Assembly: GCA_018105865.1 (NCBI GenBank)
Contig: CM030865.1
Coordinates: 5,043,693-5,107,692, forward strand
From: Metaphire vulgaris
Taxonomy: Eukaryota > Annelida > Clitellata > Crassiclitellata > Megascolecidae
DNA length: 64,000 nt
Direction of reading: 5' to 3'
Position 1 is the stretch's first letter. The number at the start of each line of letters is the position of its first letter. A program made the translations under genes and the position numbers. The notes under the pieces were generated by a model. That model made no database searches. It was not told the DNA's origin and saw nothing but the letters and a program-made list of their open reading frames with translations. Below are positions 30,450 through 41,934 of this stretch, piece after piece.

Positions 30450-33400
30450 TAAGGAGGCTAACTCTAATGCTTCACTTTGTAAAAATCTGACGACTCCTTT
30501 GTCTGACATCTCATTCAAGTGAAGTCTTTCGAAGAGCATTATTTTGCTTTTGGTTGTCGTCATCCTCGCGCGCAGCAAAAAGTGTCTCAGCAATTAATAA
30601 ACGGTAGTGAAAAAGATAACACAAATAAGAAATAAGAAAAATAAGCTTTCCATAAATATTTTAAGACGTGCATTAGATATGCACCGTGAAATTGTGAAGG
30701 GGACACGAGAATTATAGTAAGGTCTTACTGTACAATCAATCAATACACTTCTATGGCGCCACTATCATGATGCCCAGGGCATCAGCCGATGGCGCTCCAA
30801 GTCCAAATAGAATTAGAGCCAAGTCAATCCGGAAGATCAGTCAGAACAATCAAACAACAATATTGCTAAAAATGCACAAGCGAGGATGGAAGCTGCTGAA
30901 GAGGGTTAGATCAAAGCACGAATAACGTCAATATTCTTAAATGCTTGCATTTGCATCGTTTTTGCATTAACAGGACGTTGAATATGGTTACATGTACATG
31001 CAAAACATGGAATTTGACGGTAAGCCATGTATTCGTATCCTACATCCAGTATAAAACATTGGCGTAAGGCAATTACTGTACTCTTTATTATTTTACATTT
31101 ACCAATTGTTGTGGGATATCCACGATTATTGTTAATTTTTTTAAATAACTCGATCATTCACTTTTATAAAATCTGGTTTTCAGTGAAAAGTTGAGTTTCA
31201 TATAACGTTTGCATACACAATTGTGTTTCTTATGACAAACAAGACGGATAAAAGATCTAAAACACTGATGGCTACCATCAAGCTAAGCCAGATGACATTT
31301 TTGGGGCACTTGATGAGGAAAGAGTGATTCGAGAACTTGGCAGTTACAGGCATGGTGGAGGGTAAAAGATCAAGAGGAAAACAAAGATCAAAATACACAG
31401 ACAAACAAAGAGAGGGACTGGAGATGGAAAGCAACATCGAACTTCTGAGGAATACCAAAGATCGAGAAAAGTGGAAGTCTATGGTCGCCGACGCAGCAAT
31501 GCATGGCACCTGAGAAGAATTACAAATAACAATATTACTGTCAGTGTTTTATCCAGACTTCATGCCTTTGGGAGGAATTAACTTGGCTGGAGAGGAAGAG
31601 ACACAATTCAATGCAAAAATCTCTGTCAATGTTGGTATTTGGGGGATTTTGTGGTTTGGGGTGAATCTCCCCGTAACAGGCCTGAATAAAACATTGATTA
31701 CTGTTGATAATTTTTGACTTAGGCCTATATACTTTGTTACATTTCTCTCTACCGACATTTTACGGTTAAAATCCAGGAACTCATTCCGTCGTTTTAAAGA
31801 CAATTATTATGTTTTAATTAGGTTTGTGAAGAAATGTAGGCCTATGTTATCTACCCTCGAGGGTATATTTTTATTCGCAGATGTTTCAATGTCATCGGCA
31901 CGTGATTGTTCGGATCTGCGGACAAGCACACAACGAAGCGGCCTGTACTGGATCAGCGTTAACTATGGATCGGTTCATCTTTACCGCTCAGTCTACTGTG
32001 ATTACACTGATCCTGGACAGAGCTGGCTGGTCAGTATAGATTCCAAGTTGCTTTAAACAGCATTTCATAAAGAACGATTAGCAATTAACTAATTTGCCTA
32101 TGTATTCGTTCATGGGGACATCATTATCGCAATCGTTATCGTAATCGGCATTGACATCATCTTCATCTTGTTCTTAGTCATAATGTAGATGTCTTGAGGG
32201 CGGTGATAATTGAGTAGCAGTCGTGGATGTGAAGGTAAAACGCCGGTCTGGAGAAGGAAATGCAAACTACTCCAGGTTAATTAATGGCTTTAGCTACCTG
32301 CGTCGCTGCTTGCCTGACACCGGAGATCAGCGCCGGGCATAACGCCCGAAATCGAGTATGGGCGAGCCCTTTTTTAACCTTTATTGTATGCTTATCGCCA
32401 ATTCAACAGAGATGTAGTACTTGGTACTTGTACTTGTACTCGAGTTGTACTCGAGTACAAATTTTTAGTACTTGTACTTGTACTTGTACTCGGAGGCCAG
32501 GTACTTGTACTTGTACTTGTACTCGGAGTTTTAGGAATGCAAGTACTTGTACTTGTACTTGTACTCGGAGGCCAGGTACTTGTACTTGTACTTGAAGCAT
32601 TGTGTACTTGCTACATCTCTGGCTATATGTACTTCAATGGTACCAGTAATGCTGTTCCTTTAGGCTAATGACAAGCACATCCTCACAGATTTCCAAGTGC
32701 CTGGAACTCAACGATATTTATGATGAAGCCACTGATACCATCGTATTTTGGAACAGTGAGGTTAATAGAAAGGAGTTCAGCAGGCTGTATAATGCAGCCA
32801 TTAATTAGAGACCTTAGTGTGCCTGCTTCTGGCGCACCAATTAAACGCGATCAAGCCAAGCTGGCTTGATCGCGAGACCGCATATAGGGTTAATATGCAC
32901 CGATGCAAGACTATCATCTCTTTTTTTAGTGCAACTGTGATGATATTTAGATGCTAATAGTGTCAATTTTATTCGTGGCCGGACAAACTGTCTGAGGACA
33001 AAATGTCACGGACAAAATGTCATGTAGAAAATGTCTTGGGGACAAAATGTCAGCGGAAAAAATGTCAATGTCAAAAATGTTGTACTAGTACTTGGAGGCC
33101 AGGTACTTGTACTTGTACTTGTACTCGGAGGCCAGGTACTTGTACTTGTACTTGTACTCGGAGGCCAGGTACTTGTACTTGTACTTGTACTCAGAGGCCA
33201 GGTACTTGTACTTGTACTTGTACTCGGAGGCCAGGTACTTGTACTTGTACTCGGAGTTTTTGGAATGCAAGTACTTGTACTTGTACTTGTACTCGGAGGC
33301 CAGGTACTTGTACTTGTACTTGTACTTGAAGCATTGTGTACTTGCTACATCTCTGCAATTCAGCATCATCATTGACATTCGATGTCATTCAATATGCCTA

Positions 33401-36400
33401 TGTAGTATTTTATTCGTTTCCAATATCGGTTTAAATGTTATTATTTTAAATAGGTTTTTCAAAGACGCAAAGATGGAAGCGAGGATTTCTATGGAACCTG
33501 GAAAGAGTACGCTGAAGGCTTCGGAAATCTAACCGGAGAATTTTGGCTCGGTCAGTTACAGCTTCTCAATGTGTTCGGTTGATTTAGATTCTGTACATTT
33601 ACGGGCAACGGTACGGTATTATATACAAGTGGGCAACAGACATTAAGAAATTGAAATTTGGCATTTAATTAGGGGAATTATCTTTAAACTTAATTTCATT
33701 TAATACTAAGCACAGTAACAACTAGAGAGAACTTCTCCAACATATTCTAGTAGTAGGTAAGGGGCTGTCCATTAAATATGCCAACAATTTTTGGGCAATT
33801 TTTTACCCCCTCCCCTTGTCAACAACTGTCAACTTTCAGTGACACCCTATATTTATGTCAAAAACTTTTGACTCCCCCTCCCAAGATCAATGACAGGTCC
33901 CAGTAACAAGATTATTATTTTTTGCGGTGATGACCATTTTTCCCCTTTTTTGCTCATCGAGTGTCAAAACGTGGTGGTAATGACCTTTTTCCATGCTTTT
34001 TTCCATTATAATAAGTAGTATTCCATGAAATTTCATATTTTTTGTAAAAAGTTAAATCGTTGACGTCAGCTTCTCTTGACCCCCTCCCCCTGTCAACAAC
34101 TGTCAAACTTTCTCAGACCTTCTCCCCCTATATTGTTGACGTAATTAATGGACAGCCCCTAAGGTCCACTGGTAATTGACTACTTCTACTGACGCTTTCA
34201 GCATGGGACTACATTATTCTAATTTGCTTTTGTGCAAAAATGCATTATATTATTTCCTCTCATCAGGTTTCTTAGTCATCCGGTTTTCTCTCTACAGCTT
34301 GAAATTATACTGCAGTGTTTCACAGTGTTTATATATTTATTACAAATGCAGATATGTCAATAACCAACTCACCTGTAAAAATGTACGTTCATATTTTTCT
34401 TGAGCTTAAAGGCATATGCCATCATATAAGATACAATATAGTATTTCACCCATTACATTGATTCCAAGCAGTTGAGCTTTCTTGCCCATAAACGAAATCA
34501 ACTCTTTCAGTTTCACATATTACTCGTTTTTGTAAAATATCACATCGAATTGTTTAGGAAACGAAGTCTTGTACGCCCTGACGAATACACTCAAATACAA
34601 GCTGCGCATTGAACTCGAAGATTTCTATGGACAGAAACGCTTTGCAGAATATTCGACCTTCAAAGTAGCTTCATCGGCTTGTAACTATAAATTGACGGTA
34701 TCTGGATACAGCGGAGATGCAGGTAAAGTTTTCAGACATGAAAATGATTGAAACTAGTTCTTACTTTTTCAATATCTTTGCTTCGAAGTAGATGTTTATG
34801 TCATCGCCACCGCGTTCTAAAAACATCATAAGAGCGAGTTATGTAATGTAATGTAATGCAACGGGGTATTTGTATTGCGGCTCTTCTGAAGACTCACTGA
34901 GAAGCAATCTCGCTGCGATTACTGCGTGTTGAAAAAAGATGAGCTTAAAGTCGCTTCAAAAAGGGGGTCATAGACAGTGGCGGTTCCACGTTGGGGATGA
35001 CTGGGGGTGCATCCATCCACCAGTCCACAAAAAATAAAAATGCGTGTTTGGAGCCGTTGATAAATTTTCTGAGAAAAATTTTTGCTCCTGATTTTTGGAA
35101 AAATTTCGCGAATTTTTGTGGTTTTAAATTCAAATTGACTAATTTGACTTGTGTTACGTACCCTAAATATTTATATTGAAATAGATACGGCCGGTCTTGT
35201 AACCCAACGGCATTCAAATGTTACTTACCATGGCTACAATTGCAGCGGATGTGGTTCATAGGTTAAAACTTAAAGGCGCCCACACCATATGGTCCATGCC
35301 ATCTTCCATCTAACTTCGAGCCCCCCCCCCGCACCCTGATCCAGTGGACATACCAGATCAAAGCTGGCATCCAAGACAGAACCCGACAAGTCTACGGTCA
35401 AATTGTAAAGGTGTTCGGGAGTTTGGACTACAGTAGGTGCCTATGTTCACTGATGATATATATTTATGGGCAAGTAATGTGAAAACCGAGACGGCAAAGC
35501 CGCAGAAGGATTCCTTTGGTCGCGGTATTCTTTCTAATTATTAGATCTAAACCTTTGAGGATTCACTTACACGAAGCGCGACTGCCCAGTCCGTAACCTC
35601 ACACCGTGATTTATGGATCTTTCTCTGTGTAGGGCGGCTAGGGCCTACTCCACGGGAAAACCTCTCTGGTCATCCTCTGGCTAAACCATTTTTAGCTCCA
35701 CCCATTCTTTTCCGGCTATTGCATCTAGCACGTCTCTGTCAGACGTCGTATTTAAACATTAGCCTCTCAAGGAGACAGGCAGAAAAACCGTTAAATCGTA
35801 TCGCGTATGAGGTCAATGATGAGGCCTATGCATTTCACCGGAATTTATCAGTGGCTTAATGTAGATTAAAAAATATCATTTTAATGCAAAGTGCTGTGCT
35901 CTGAAATTTCTACGAAAAGGGAAAGTCTTTTATCCAAACAACAAGCAAGATATCAGAAAATTGCTGTGTGCCTAACTAAACAAATAAGTAGCAATTTATT
36001 TGGTATGTACAATTTATATATAATTCACTTACTTTATATATATATATCCTATATATAGGCCATATGGTATGTAATATTGCTATCTATAGGCCTATATATC
36101 CACACAATGGTCGAGCATATATAACTTCCTTTTTTCATCCCCCACCAAGAATTCCTGGAACCGCCACTGGTCATAGAATCCTCAGTTACTAAGTTACGTA
36201 TCGTGGGATCAAGAAAATTCCAGAGGATATAAAGTAAAGGTAAAGGTACAACCCATAGGCCATCGCGGGCCCGTCGGGAACCGAAGGGTTAGCGCCTTCA
36301 GTCATATACGGCAACGGCTGAATGAGGGCGGATTGCCAGCCTTTCCCTCGCCGCCTTTCCTTCCACCGAGTTAATACCCGATGTACTCATTCACAGCTGA

Positions 36401-37317
36401 GTCGACTGGGGGCGCTTGGGGCAGAAACAACCGAAAAGTTTCTGCCGTGACCGGGAGTTGAACCACGGACCTCGGGATTGGCAGACCAGTGGCAGACCAG
36501 TGCGCTAACCACTGTTCCACCTGCGCACCCTGATGTGACCAACTGATTCAAAACCTCGTTTCAGTAACAAGGAGACTTGCTTGAGGAGACCTGGAGTTTG
36601 TAAACAGAAGACATGGTCGACCAGCGATATAGCTAAGAAGATGGAGTAGCTCTAACAGAAATGATAGAGCGGCAACAATGAGAGATGTTTACGGCGCTCT
36701 ATAAATCGTCCTGTATAGATAGAAGAGAAAATCCAAGCTCTTTTCGTATCCTCAATCCCTTTCTGTCCTGTTTTGTGATCAAGTGGTCGAAGGAACACAA
36801 GACTGATTTCAATCATAACAGCCAATAGCGGGTTTAGAAAGTGTGTCCCACGACTTGTTAGCCTATCGGTCCACTTTAAAATGTTATGGCACGATAAATT
36901 CTGTTGTTCTCTTCATTGTTTGTCACAGTTGCATGATTCAATGTTTACACTGAGAAATCAGAAGCAATTCTTAGATCAATGTTAACTTTTTGCCGGTTTT
37001 ACAAAGGATGATCTAGGATAAAGAGCGTAATATTTGTAGAATAAACAAATGTCGTTTATTCTATCGCAGGAGACAGTTTCTCTTATCATAATGGATTTCA
37101 GTTCACCACAAAAGATGCCGATAATGACAACAGTCCACAGAACTGTGCTCAGACATATCACGGCGCATGGTGGTACGACAGCTGTCATTTGTCAAATCTC
37201 AACGGTCTTTATCTGCATGGATATCATTCGTCGTACGCAGATGGCGTCGAATGGTATACATTTCAAGGACACCGCTACTCATTGAAGTTCACCGAGATGA
37301 AAATCGCTCGTGTGTAG
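29677..37317 (+). CDS. FReD-2: secreted PAN/apple-like plus fibrinogen-domain protein, six exons
   Basis: Exons 29677-29976, 30974-31019, 31881-32029, 33454-33550, 34558-34722 and 37070-37317 join in frame (1005 bp, 334 residues) with the same phases as FReD-1. The leader is followed by a PAN/apple-like domain with eight cysteines ([28 protein letters not shown]). The fibrinogen domain has [43 protein letters not shown], the DADND motif, CAQ, GAWWY, SNLNGLY and [10 protein letters not shown]. It is probably an extracellular recognition lectin; the role is inferred from the family. One additional cysteine is in exon 5 (SSACNYK). Introns hold a MITE, LINE tails, a SINE and a 949-bp tandem-repeat transposon. 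The 5' flank is a close duplicate of that of FReD-3. Confidence 0.9.
30132..30322. mobile_element. hAT-like MITE, CAGTGGCGGCTCC family (eroded right end)
   Basis: Left end CAGTGGCGGCTCCAGA is intact; the right end is decayed to cggatccgcttcc. The same insertion is seen at 45244-45434 in the intron of FReD-3, so it predates their duplication. Confidence 0.75.
30403..30447. repeat. (GA)n microsatellite
   Basis: Uninterrupted GA run. Shorter in the paralogous places near 45540 and 47630. Confidence 0.95.
31240..31513 (+). pseudogene. LINE ORF2 C-terminal fragment
   Basis: Plus-strand frame: [18 protein letters not shown], then [20 protein letters not shown] and stop. This is the classic tail of several LINE reverse transcriptases. 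Upstream parts are missing. Confidence 0.75.
32195..32375 (+). mobile_element. SINE 3' body (same family as 51258-51530)
   Basis: Shares ggtctggagaa..caaactactc, gctacctgcgtcgctgcttgcc and atcagcgccgg.. with the 5S-headed SINE at 51258-51530 (minus) and with 49100-49262. The head is missing. Confidence 0.65.
32407..33355. mobile_element. hAT-like transposon with GTACTT tandem arrays at both ends
   Basis: Bounded by CAGAGATGTAG and CTACATCTCTG and by 8-mers caattcaa / caattcag. Just inside each end, GTACTT units form repeats of roughly 33 bp closing with ctcggaggccag; about five at the right arm (33085-33305) and fewer at the left. The same intron of FReD-3 (about 49300) has the empty target. 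The middle (32670-32810) reads [20 protein letters not shown], a weak hAT-dimerisation resemblance. Tyr/Leu and Thr/Cys frames across the arrays are artefacts. Confidence 0.8.
34846..34974 (-). mobile_element. LINE 3' end, part 1
   Basis: TAATG-type tail and sequence matching the 3' end of the LINE in the broken last exon (38982-39110). Continues at 36178-36720 after an inserted hAT element. Confidence 0.75.
34975..36169. mobile_element. hAT-like element, CAGTGGCGGTTCC family, 1.2 kb
   Basis: Inverted ends CAGTGGCGGTTCCA and TGGAACCGCCACTG. Perfect 8-bp duplications gtcataga. It inserted into a LINE fragment whose halves match the intact 38982-39300 region across the insertion. No transposase frame is recognised in the interior. 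Confidence 0.88.
36178..36720 (-). mobile_element. LINE fragment, part 2, with a SINE inside
   Basis: 36535-36680 matches 39166-39310 (aactgattcaaaacctcg.., gaagacatgg). The block is split by a tRNA-derived SINE at about 36235-36533. Confidence 0.7.
36235..36533 (-). mobile_element. tRNA-derived SINE, second family
   Basis: On the minus strand an A-box-like TGGTTAGCGCACTGG (36512-36498) and B box GGTTCAACTCC (36463-36453), with an 11-bp tandem repeat of the gcagaccagtg segment between them. It has a different body from the 1160/16950 family. Confidence 0.75.
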
Positions 37318-38132
37318 ATCACTTCTCTTCTCCGTAACTGTCTGCGCCAAAAAGGATCAACTGGTTGCGTCAAAGAAAGGAACAAGCCGAATATTCTGAA
37401 AGACAAAATCTTGAAAATAACTAACGTTGACACTAAGAAAATACAATTACAACTGGAAAATATAACTCAACAATGAAATAATATTCTAGCTGTTTGTTTT
37501 CGTGAAAGACTCACTTTTAGGCCTAGTTGTGCCACTCACTTGCACATTTATTGTTTAGATAGTTTCTTGATTAAGTCTTGCTTTGCATCGTGTTGATGAC
37601 AATAATTGACAAATATGATTGCCATCCCGCACGTTGAAAAATAAAAAAAATCTTCTGGAAAAACTGGAAAAAATGGTCCCCTGCCAGTTTTTTAATCAAC
37701 ATTTCAAGAATAGAGAGCTTAAATATGGTATAAACCATGAATAACTGTATACCTGAACAAAAATATGTTGAATAATTATTCCACCATAAAATTTGTACAA
37801 ATGACAAAAAATTCTAATAATCTAGTAATAATATTAAATAATGAAAAATAAAATAGATCTAGGTCTTATAGAAAAAATATTATACATGTTTATATAGTCA
37901 ACACTATAATTCGCAGACATAAAGAATACAGAAATTTTATTCAAATATTTCCCATTTCAAAATACCAGTTAATTAAAAATGAAATTCAACGGCTACGGCG
38001 AAGCTAACTTTCACAAAAACTATATTAGGACTCCAACTGCAAGAGAATCATCATTGCTCTAACGACGGATCCGTTCCTCTGTCCAAGGTGGCCGCCAGGT
38101 TTCGCGCCGTCAACCTCGAGCTGATCGAGGAT

Positions 38133-38294
38133 TTAAACGCGGGCCTTGATGTTGCAATCGGTTCGAGTTCTGACGTTCTCGACGGGCGTCACGTGACGCC
38201 GCTCGAAGTCGGCTACTTCCGGTTGTGTCGACTCCCCTTCCGGTCCGAAAAGTGACGTCAGCGTCGTCTTCGTCACGATCGATTCCCGCGTATC
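38133..38294 (-). other. Candidate terminal coding exon of an unrecognised gene
   Basis: A GC-rich island in AT-rich surroundings. On the minus strand a clear acceptor (CTTCCGCAG) opens a 53-codon frame beginning DTRESIVTKTTL and ending CNIKARV before a stop. The plus strand is also open across most of it (SKVAARFRAVNLELIEDLN..), so the sense strand is uncertain. I do not recognise either product. Confidence 0.3.
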
Positions 38295-38689
38295 CTGCGG
38301 AAGAACGGAGAGTGAGTGGGGAGATGGTTACCAGCCTTCTATCTATTTATAAATTTGAATGTACGTACGTACAAATTCAATCGTGACCCCTCCTCCCATA
38401 CGCTTCCGTCGCAAAATCGCCTAAATCTCAAACCCCCTTCCCCTCGGTGCGTACGTACTATATGGACGGCCTCTTAGCCTATCGGTCTACTTTAAAATGA
38501 TCACTCATCTGAATTATTATGGCCAAAAATTCTGTTGTTCTCATCACTGACTGCAACAGTGACAGGATTCTATGTTTACGCTGAGAAATCAGAAGCAATT
38601 CTTAGATCAACGTTAATTTTATTTTTTGGCACGTTTTATGAAGGACGATTTAGTATAAAGTGCGTATTATTTGTAGAATAAACAACAGT

Positions 38690-38734
38690 GGTTTTCACAC
38701 AGGCTTACTTAGCCTCCTAAACCACTTAAAATCA

Positions 38735-38786
<52 letters not shown>
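38690..38786 (+). mobile_element. CR1-like 3' tail with (ATT)n
   Basis: gtggttttcacacaggctta.. ..ttaaaatcac followed by 16 ATT units, inserted about 20 bases before the splice acceptor of the spare last exon. Confidence 0.8.
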
Positions 38787-38788
<2 letters not shown>

Positions 38789-38807
38789 ATGTCGTTTTTT
38801 ATCGCAG

Positions 38808-39979
38808 GAGACAGTTTCTCTTATCATAATGGATATCCATTCAGCACAAAGGATGCCGACCATGACGTCTGGGCAGACAGCTGTGCTCAGACATTTTATG
38901 GCGCCTGGTGGTATAATGACTGTCATGCCTCAAATCTCAACGGTCTTTATCTGCGTGGAAATCATTCGTCATTTGCTGATGTAATGTAATGTAACAAGAT
39001 ATTTGTATAGCGCCTCTTCTGAAAGATCACTCCAGAAGCGCTTCCACAGCAAATTACTGTATATTAACAAAGAGATAAGTTTTAAGTCGTTTCAAAAAGA
39101 GGGCCATAGAATTAGGAGTTGCTAAGCCACGCATACTGGCGTCAAGAGCATTCCAAAGGATAGGGCCAACTGATTCAAAACCTCGCTTCAGGAACATGGA
39201 AGTTCGTGCTTGGGGCACACTGAGAAGACCATTGGTTGTGGACCGAAGACATGGCCGACCAGGGATAGAGCTAAGGGGATGGAGTAGCTCTGAAAGGTAA
39301 GATGGAGTGGCACCATAAAGAGAGAGTGCAACCACTCTCAACATACGAAACTCAACTCGAGCAGGATAAGGCAGCCAGTGTAAAATAGACGTCATATAAT
39401 CACTAATGTGATCACGTCTTGTGACACCAGCAATCACCCTGGCTGCTGAACGAAGAACCATCTGGAGTTTATCAAGTCGCACCGATGGAAGACCAGCAAA
39501 AAGTGAACCACAGTAGTCAAGCCTTGAGCAAATAAATGCATGAATCAAAGTAGAAGCAGATGGCATGTCTAGTGTACGTCGAATCACTCTAAGCTGGCGG
39601 AGATGATAGAAGCAACTGCGACAAAGTGAGTTAATGTGATCCATAAAGGTTAACTCAGAGTCAAGAATTATACCAAGATCACGGACAGAGGAGGAGAAAG
39701 AGAGGCCGGGGAAGGCAGCCTGCACAGACATATGATCAATTTTTAAGAGCTGACCTCGAGTACCAAACCAGATGAGCTGAGTTTTAGCTGGATTAAGTAA
39801 AAGACGATTTGAGTGCATCCATGAATGAAGTAAGTCAGAGGCTTCAACAAATTCACGAGTGATCTGCAGCGCATTAGTGGGGCTGGAATGTGAATAGGCC
39901 TGATGGCGTCGAATGGCATGCATTTCAAGGATACTACTACTCATTGAAGTTCACCGAGATGCAAATTGCTCGTGTGTAG
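38808..39979 (+). pseudogene. Spare FReD last exon split by a LINE
   Basis: After an acceptor ATCGCAG the exon reads [36 protein letters not shown], as in FReD-2. At 38982 a reverse transcriptase element begins. The exon resumes at about 39906 and ends with a decayed IARV-type C-terminus and stop at 39979. The 6-bp ctgatg is duplicated on both sides. If spliced into a transcript it would end prematurely at FADVM and a stop. It has no first to fifth exons of its own. Confidence 0.92.
38982..39899 (-). pseudogene. 5'-truncated LINE reverse transcriptase inside a FReD exon
   Basis: One open minus-strand frame with LLNPAKTQLIWFG, DLGIILDSELTF, SRLDYCGSLFAGLP, RRDHI, LHWLP and a tail WNALDASM..FLKRLKTYLF, typical of CR1/L2-clade C-termini. 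The frame is intact, suggesting a young insertion. The YxDD region is cut off. The 3' tail is TTACA units. Confidence 0.9.
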
Positions 39980-40536
39980 ATCACTTCTCTTATCCGTAAC
40001 TGTCTGCGCCAAAAAGGAGCAATGCAAATATTTTGAAACACAAAATCTAGATACTCTAACCGATGTTGACACTATAAGAACTTACAACTGCGAATAGAAG
40101 ATAATTCAAAACTGAAACATTTCTCGCAGTTTGGTTTTGTGAAAAACTCACTTTTTATTGCGACACTCACTTGCAAATTAATTATTTACATAGATTGTTC
40201 ATTAAATTTTGCTTTGCTTATTGTTGATGATAATTAATTGACAAACATGATTGCCATTCCGCACATTGAAAAAAAATCTTCTGGGGAAAATGCCCCCCAG
40301 TTTATTCCAATATTTCCCATTTAAAAATGTCAGTTAATTAAGAATGAAATTCAACGGCGAAGTTATATTTTAAAATGAGGGCTAGTAATCAATGAAGACA
40401 AGAGAACAGATTGTTCTTTCCTGCTTTTTCAAATGCCTTTGACTATTTAAAAAAAACGGAAGCAAAATGCGACGCAAAATTAACGGCTATGAGCACAAAA
40501 TCTCCAAGATATCGTCATCAGCAGCAGCAGCAGCAT

Positions 40537-40693
40537 CAGTGTTGGAGTTGCCGGGGTTGCAGTTGGGGGGTTGAACCCCACCCGCTAACTTTGCAACCTT
40601 CCCAAAAATCGCATACAGGGTACATGCAGTTTCTGTCGTTCACTGAATTTCAGTCCTCAACCCCTCAGCTCAAATTTCGTAACTCCAACACTG
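40537..40693. mobile_element. MITE, CAGTGTTGGAGTTGC family
   Basis: Inverted ends CAGTGTTGGAGTT and AACTCCAACACTG inside a CAG/CAT trinucleotide run, which obscures the target duplication. Confidence 0.7.
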
Positions 40694-41098
40694 ATCATCA
40701 TCATCAGCAGCAGCAGCATCATTATCAGCATCAGCATCATATTGTCTGTCCTGGGACATGTTCAGGGCTTCTCATTGCTTCCATTCCTCTCTGACTCTGG
40801 GTCTTGCTTCTTCTTTGATCTCTGCATATGTTTAGTGATGCTGTTCATCTGTTTTCATCATCTAGTCCAATAGTATCTTCCTTGGTCTTCCTTTTGTCTT
40901 TCTTCCTCTTTCTTACGTCCTTCAATTAATGTTCCAAGTAAAGTTTCTCCTCCTTGCACGTGTCCAATCCAGTTCCTCCGTTTTCTTTTGATGGTTTTAA
41001 TTAGAGATCTTTGTTATCCCACCCATTTGTAATAACTCTTCGTTTGATTTCTTATCTCGTCATTTCATATTTTTCGTCCTCCTCCATACAAGAGCGTA

Positions 41099-41346
41099 GC
41101 GAGGGAAAAGGTTAGAGGCGAACCGCCCCAGGCGGCACCAGCCATAGAGGCGGCATTTTCGGTTTTAAAAATCCAAAGAACAGACGTTCCTCTCTATGTC
41201 GCGCACATAAATCTGCGAACTTTTGTCTAAAGTCGTTGGTCATAGAGACCGGATGGACTGCATGGGAAGTAGAGCAAGATCCTCTTTGACAAGGGCAGCA
41301 CTTTCTATTTTCGCCCCAGACGGCACTTTGCCTCGCTACGCCACTG
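41099..41346. mobile_element. hAT-like MITE, GAGCGTAGC family
   Basis: Ends CAAGAGCGTAGCGAGG and CCTCGCTACGCCACTG are inverted. Flanks cctccata and cctccaaa. Splits the reverse transcriptase relic. Confidence 0.82.
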
Positions 41347-41934
41347 CCTCCAAAGTCATATTTCGAATGCTTCCAGCTTTCGCATGCCCTTTTCCTCAAG
41401 GGTCCATGTTTTTGAAGCATATAGGGTTTCATATCAACTTTTTCATCAGTCTCTTCTGTAGTTCCATATTTAATCCGCCTCTTACCAGTTCCCTTCTGTC
41501 CAAAACAGCTGGTTTTCCCATCGCTATTCTTCTGTTTATCTCCTCCTGGCATCTGGCAATTCTGCTAGTAGGCTTTCAATGTTACAAAGTTGTATCACCT
41601 ATTCCTGTACTGCTCCCGGGTGAATCTAGGTGGATTTTTATTCTGTGTTATTACCATGATTATTGTTTTTAGCTTGCTTATTTTCATGCCACATTGTTTT
41701 GATGATTATTTCATTTGTCCATCATTCTTGGTAGTTCTCTTTTGCTCTCTGACAGCATCGCCTGATATAGTCTGAAAACCGAATAGGTTTCCTTCCAATG
41801 TGTATTCCAGCTTCTTCTTCCTCTAGTGTTCCTCTTATTAGTTCCTCAATATAAATGTTGAATAACAACGGAGATAGTGGGCAACCCTGTCGTAATCTTC
41901 CTATTTCTCCATTATCTGAATTATCACTTCCAAT

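Larger units (their letters stand above)
38470..40330. repeat. Tandem duplicate of the FReD-2 last-exon region
   Basis: Matches 36855-37700 in order (intron end, last exon, 3' flank) apart from a CR1 tail plus (ATT)n before the exon and a LINE inside it. Confidence 0.8.

Noticed and set aside
33085..33305. CRISPR-like array of about 33-bp repeats
   Set aside because: The units are contiguous tandem repeats without unique spacers, inside a eukaryotic transposon.
33003..33532. Tyr-Leu-Tyr, Thr-Cys-Thr and Val-Leu-Val repeat proteins in three overlapping frames
   Set aside because: All arise from the GTACTT tandem array of a transposon. The same array is open in both strands, as expected for its period.
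41223..41672. 149-codon plus-strand frame
   Set aside because: It is antisense to a reverse transcriptase relic and crosses a MITE boundary.
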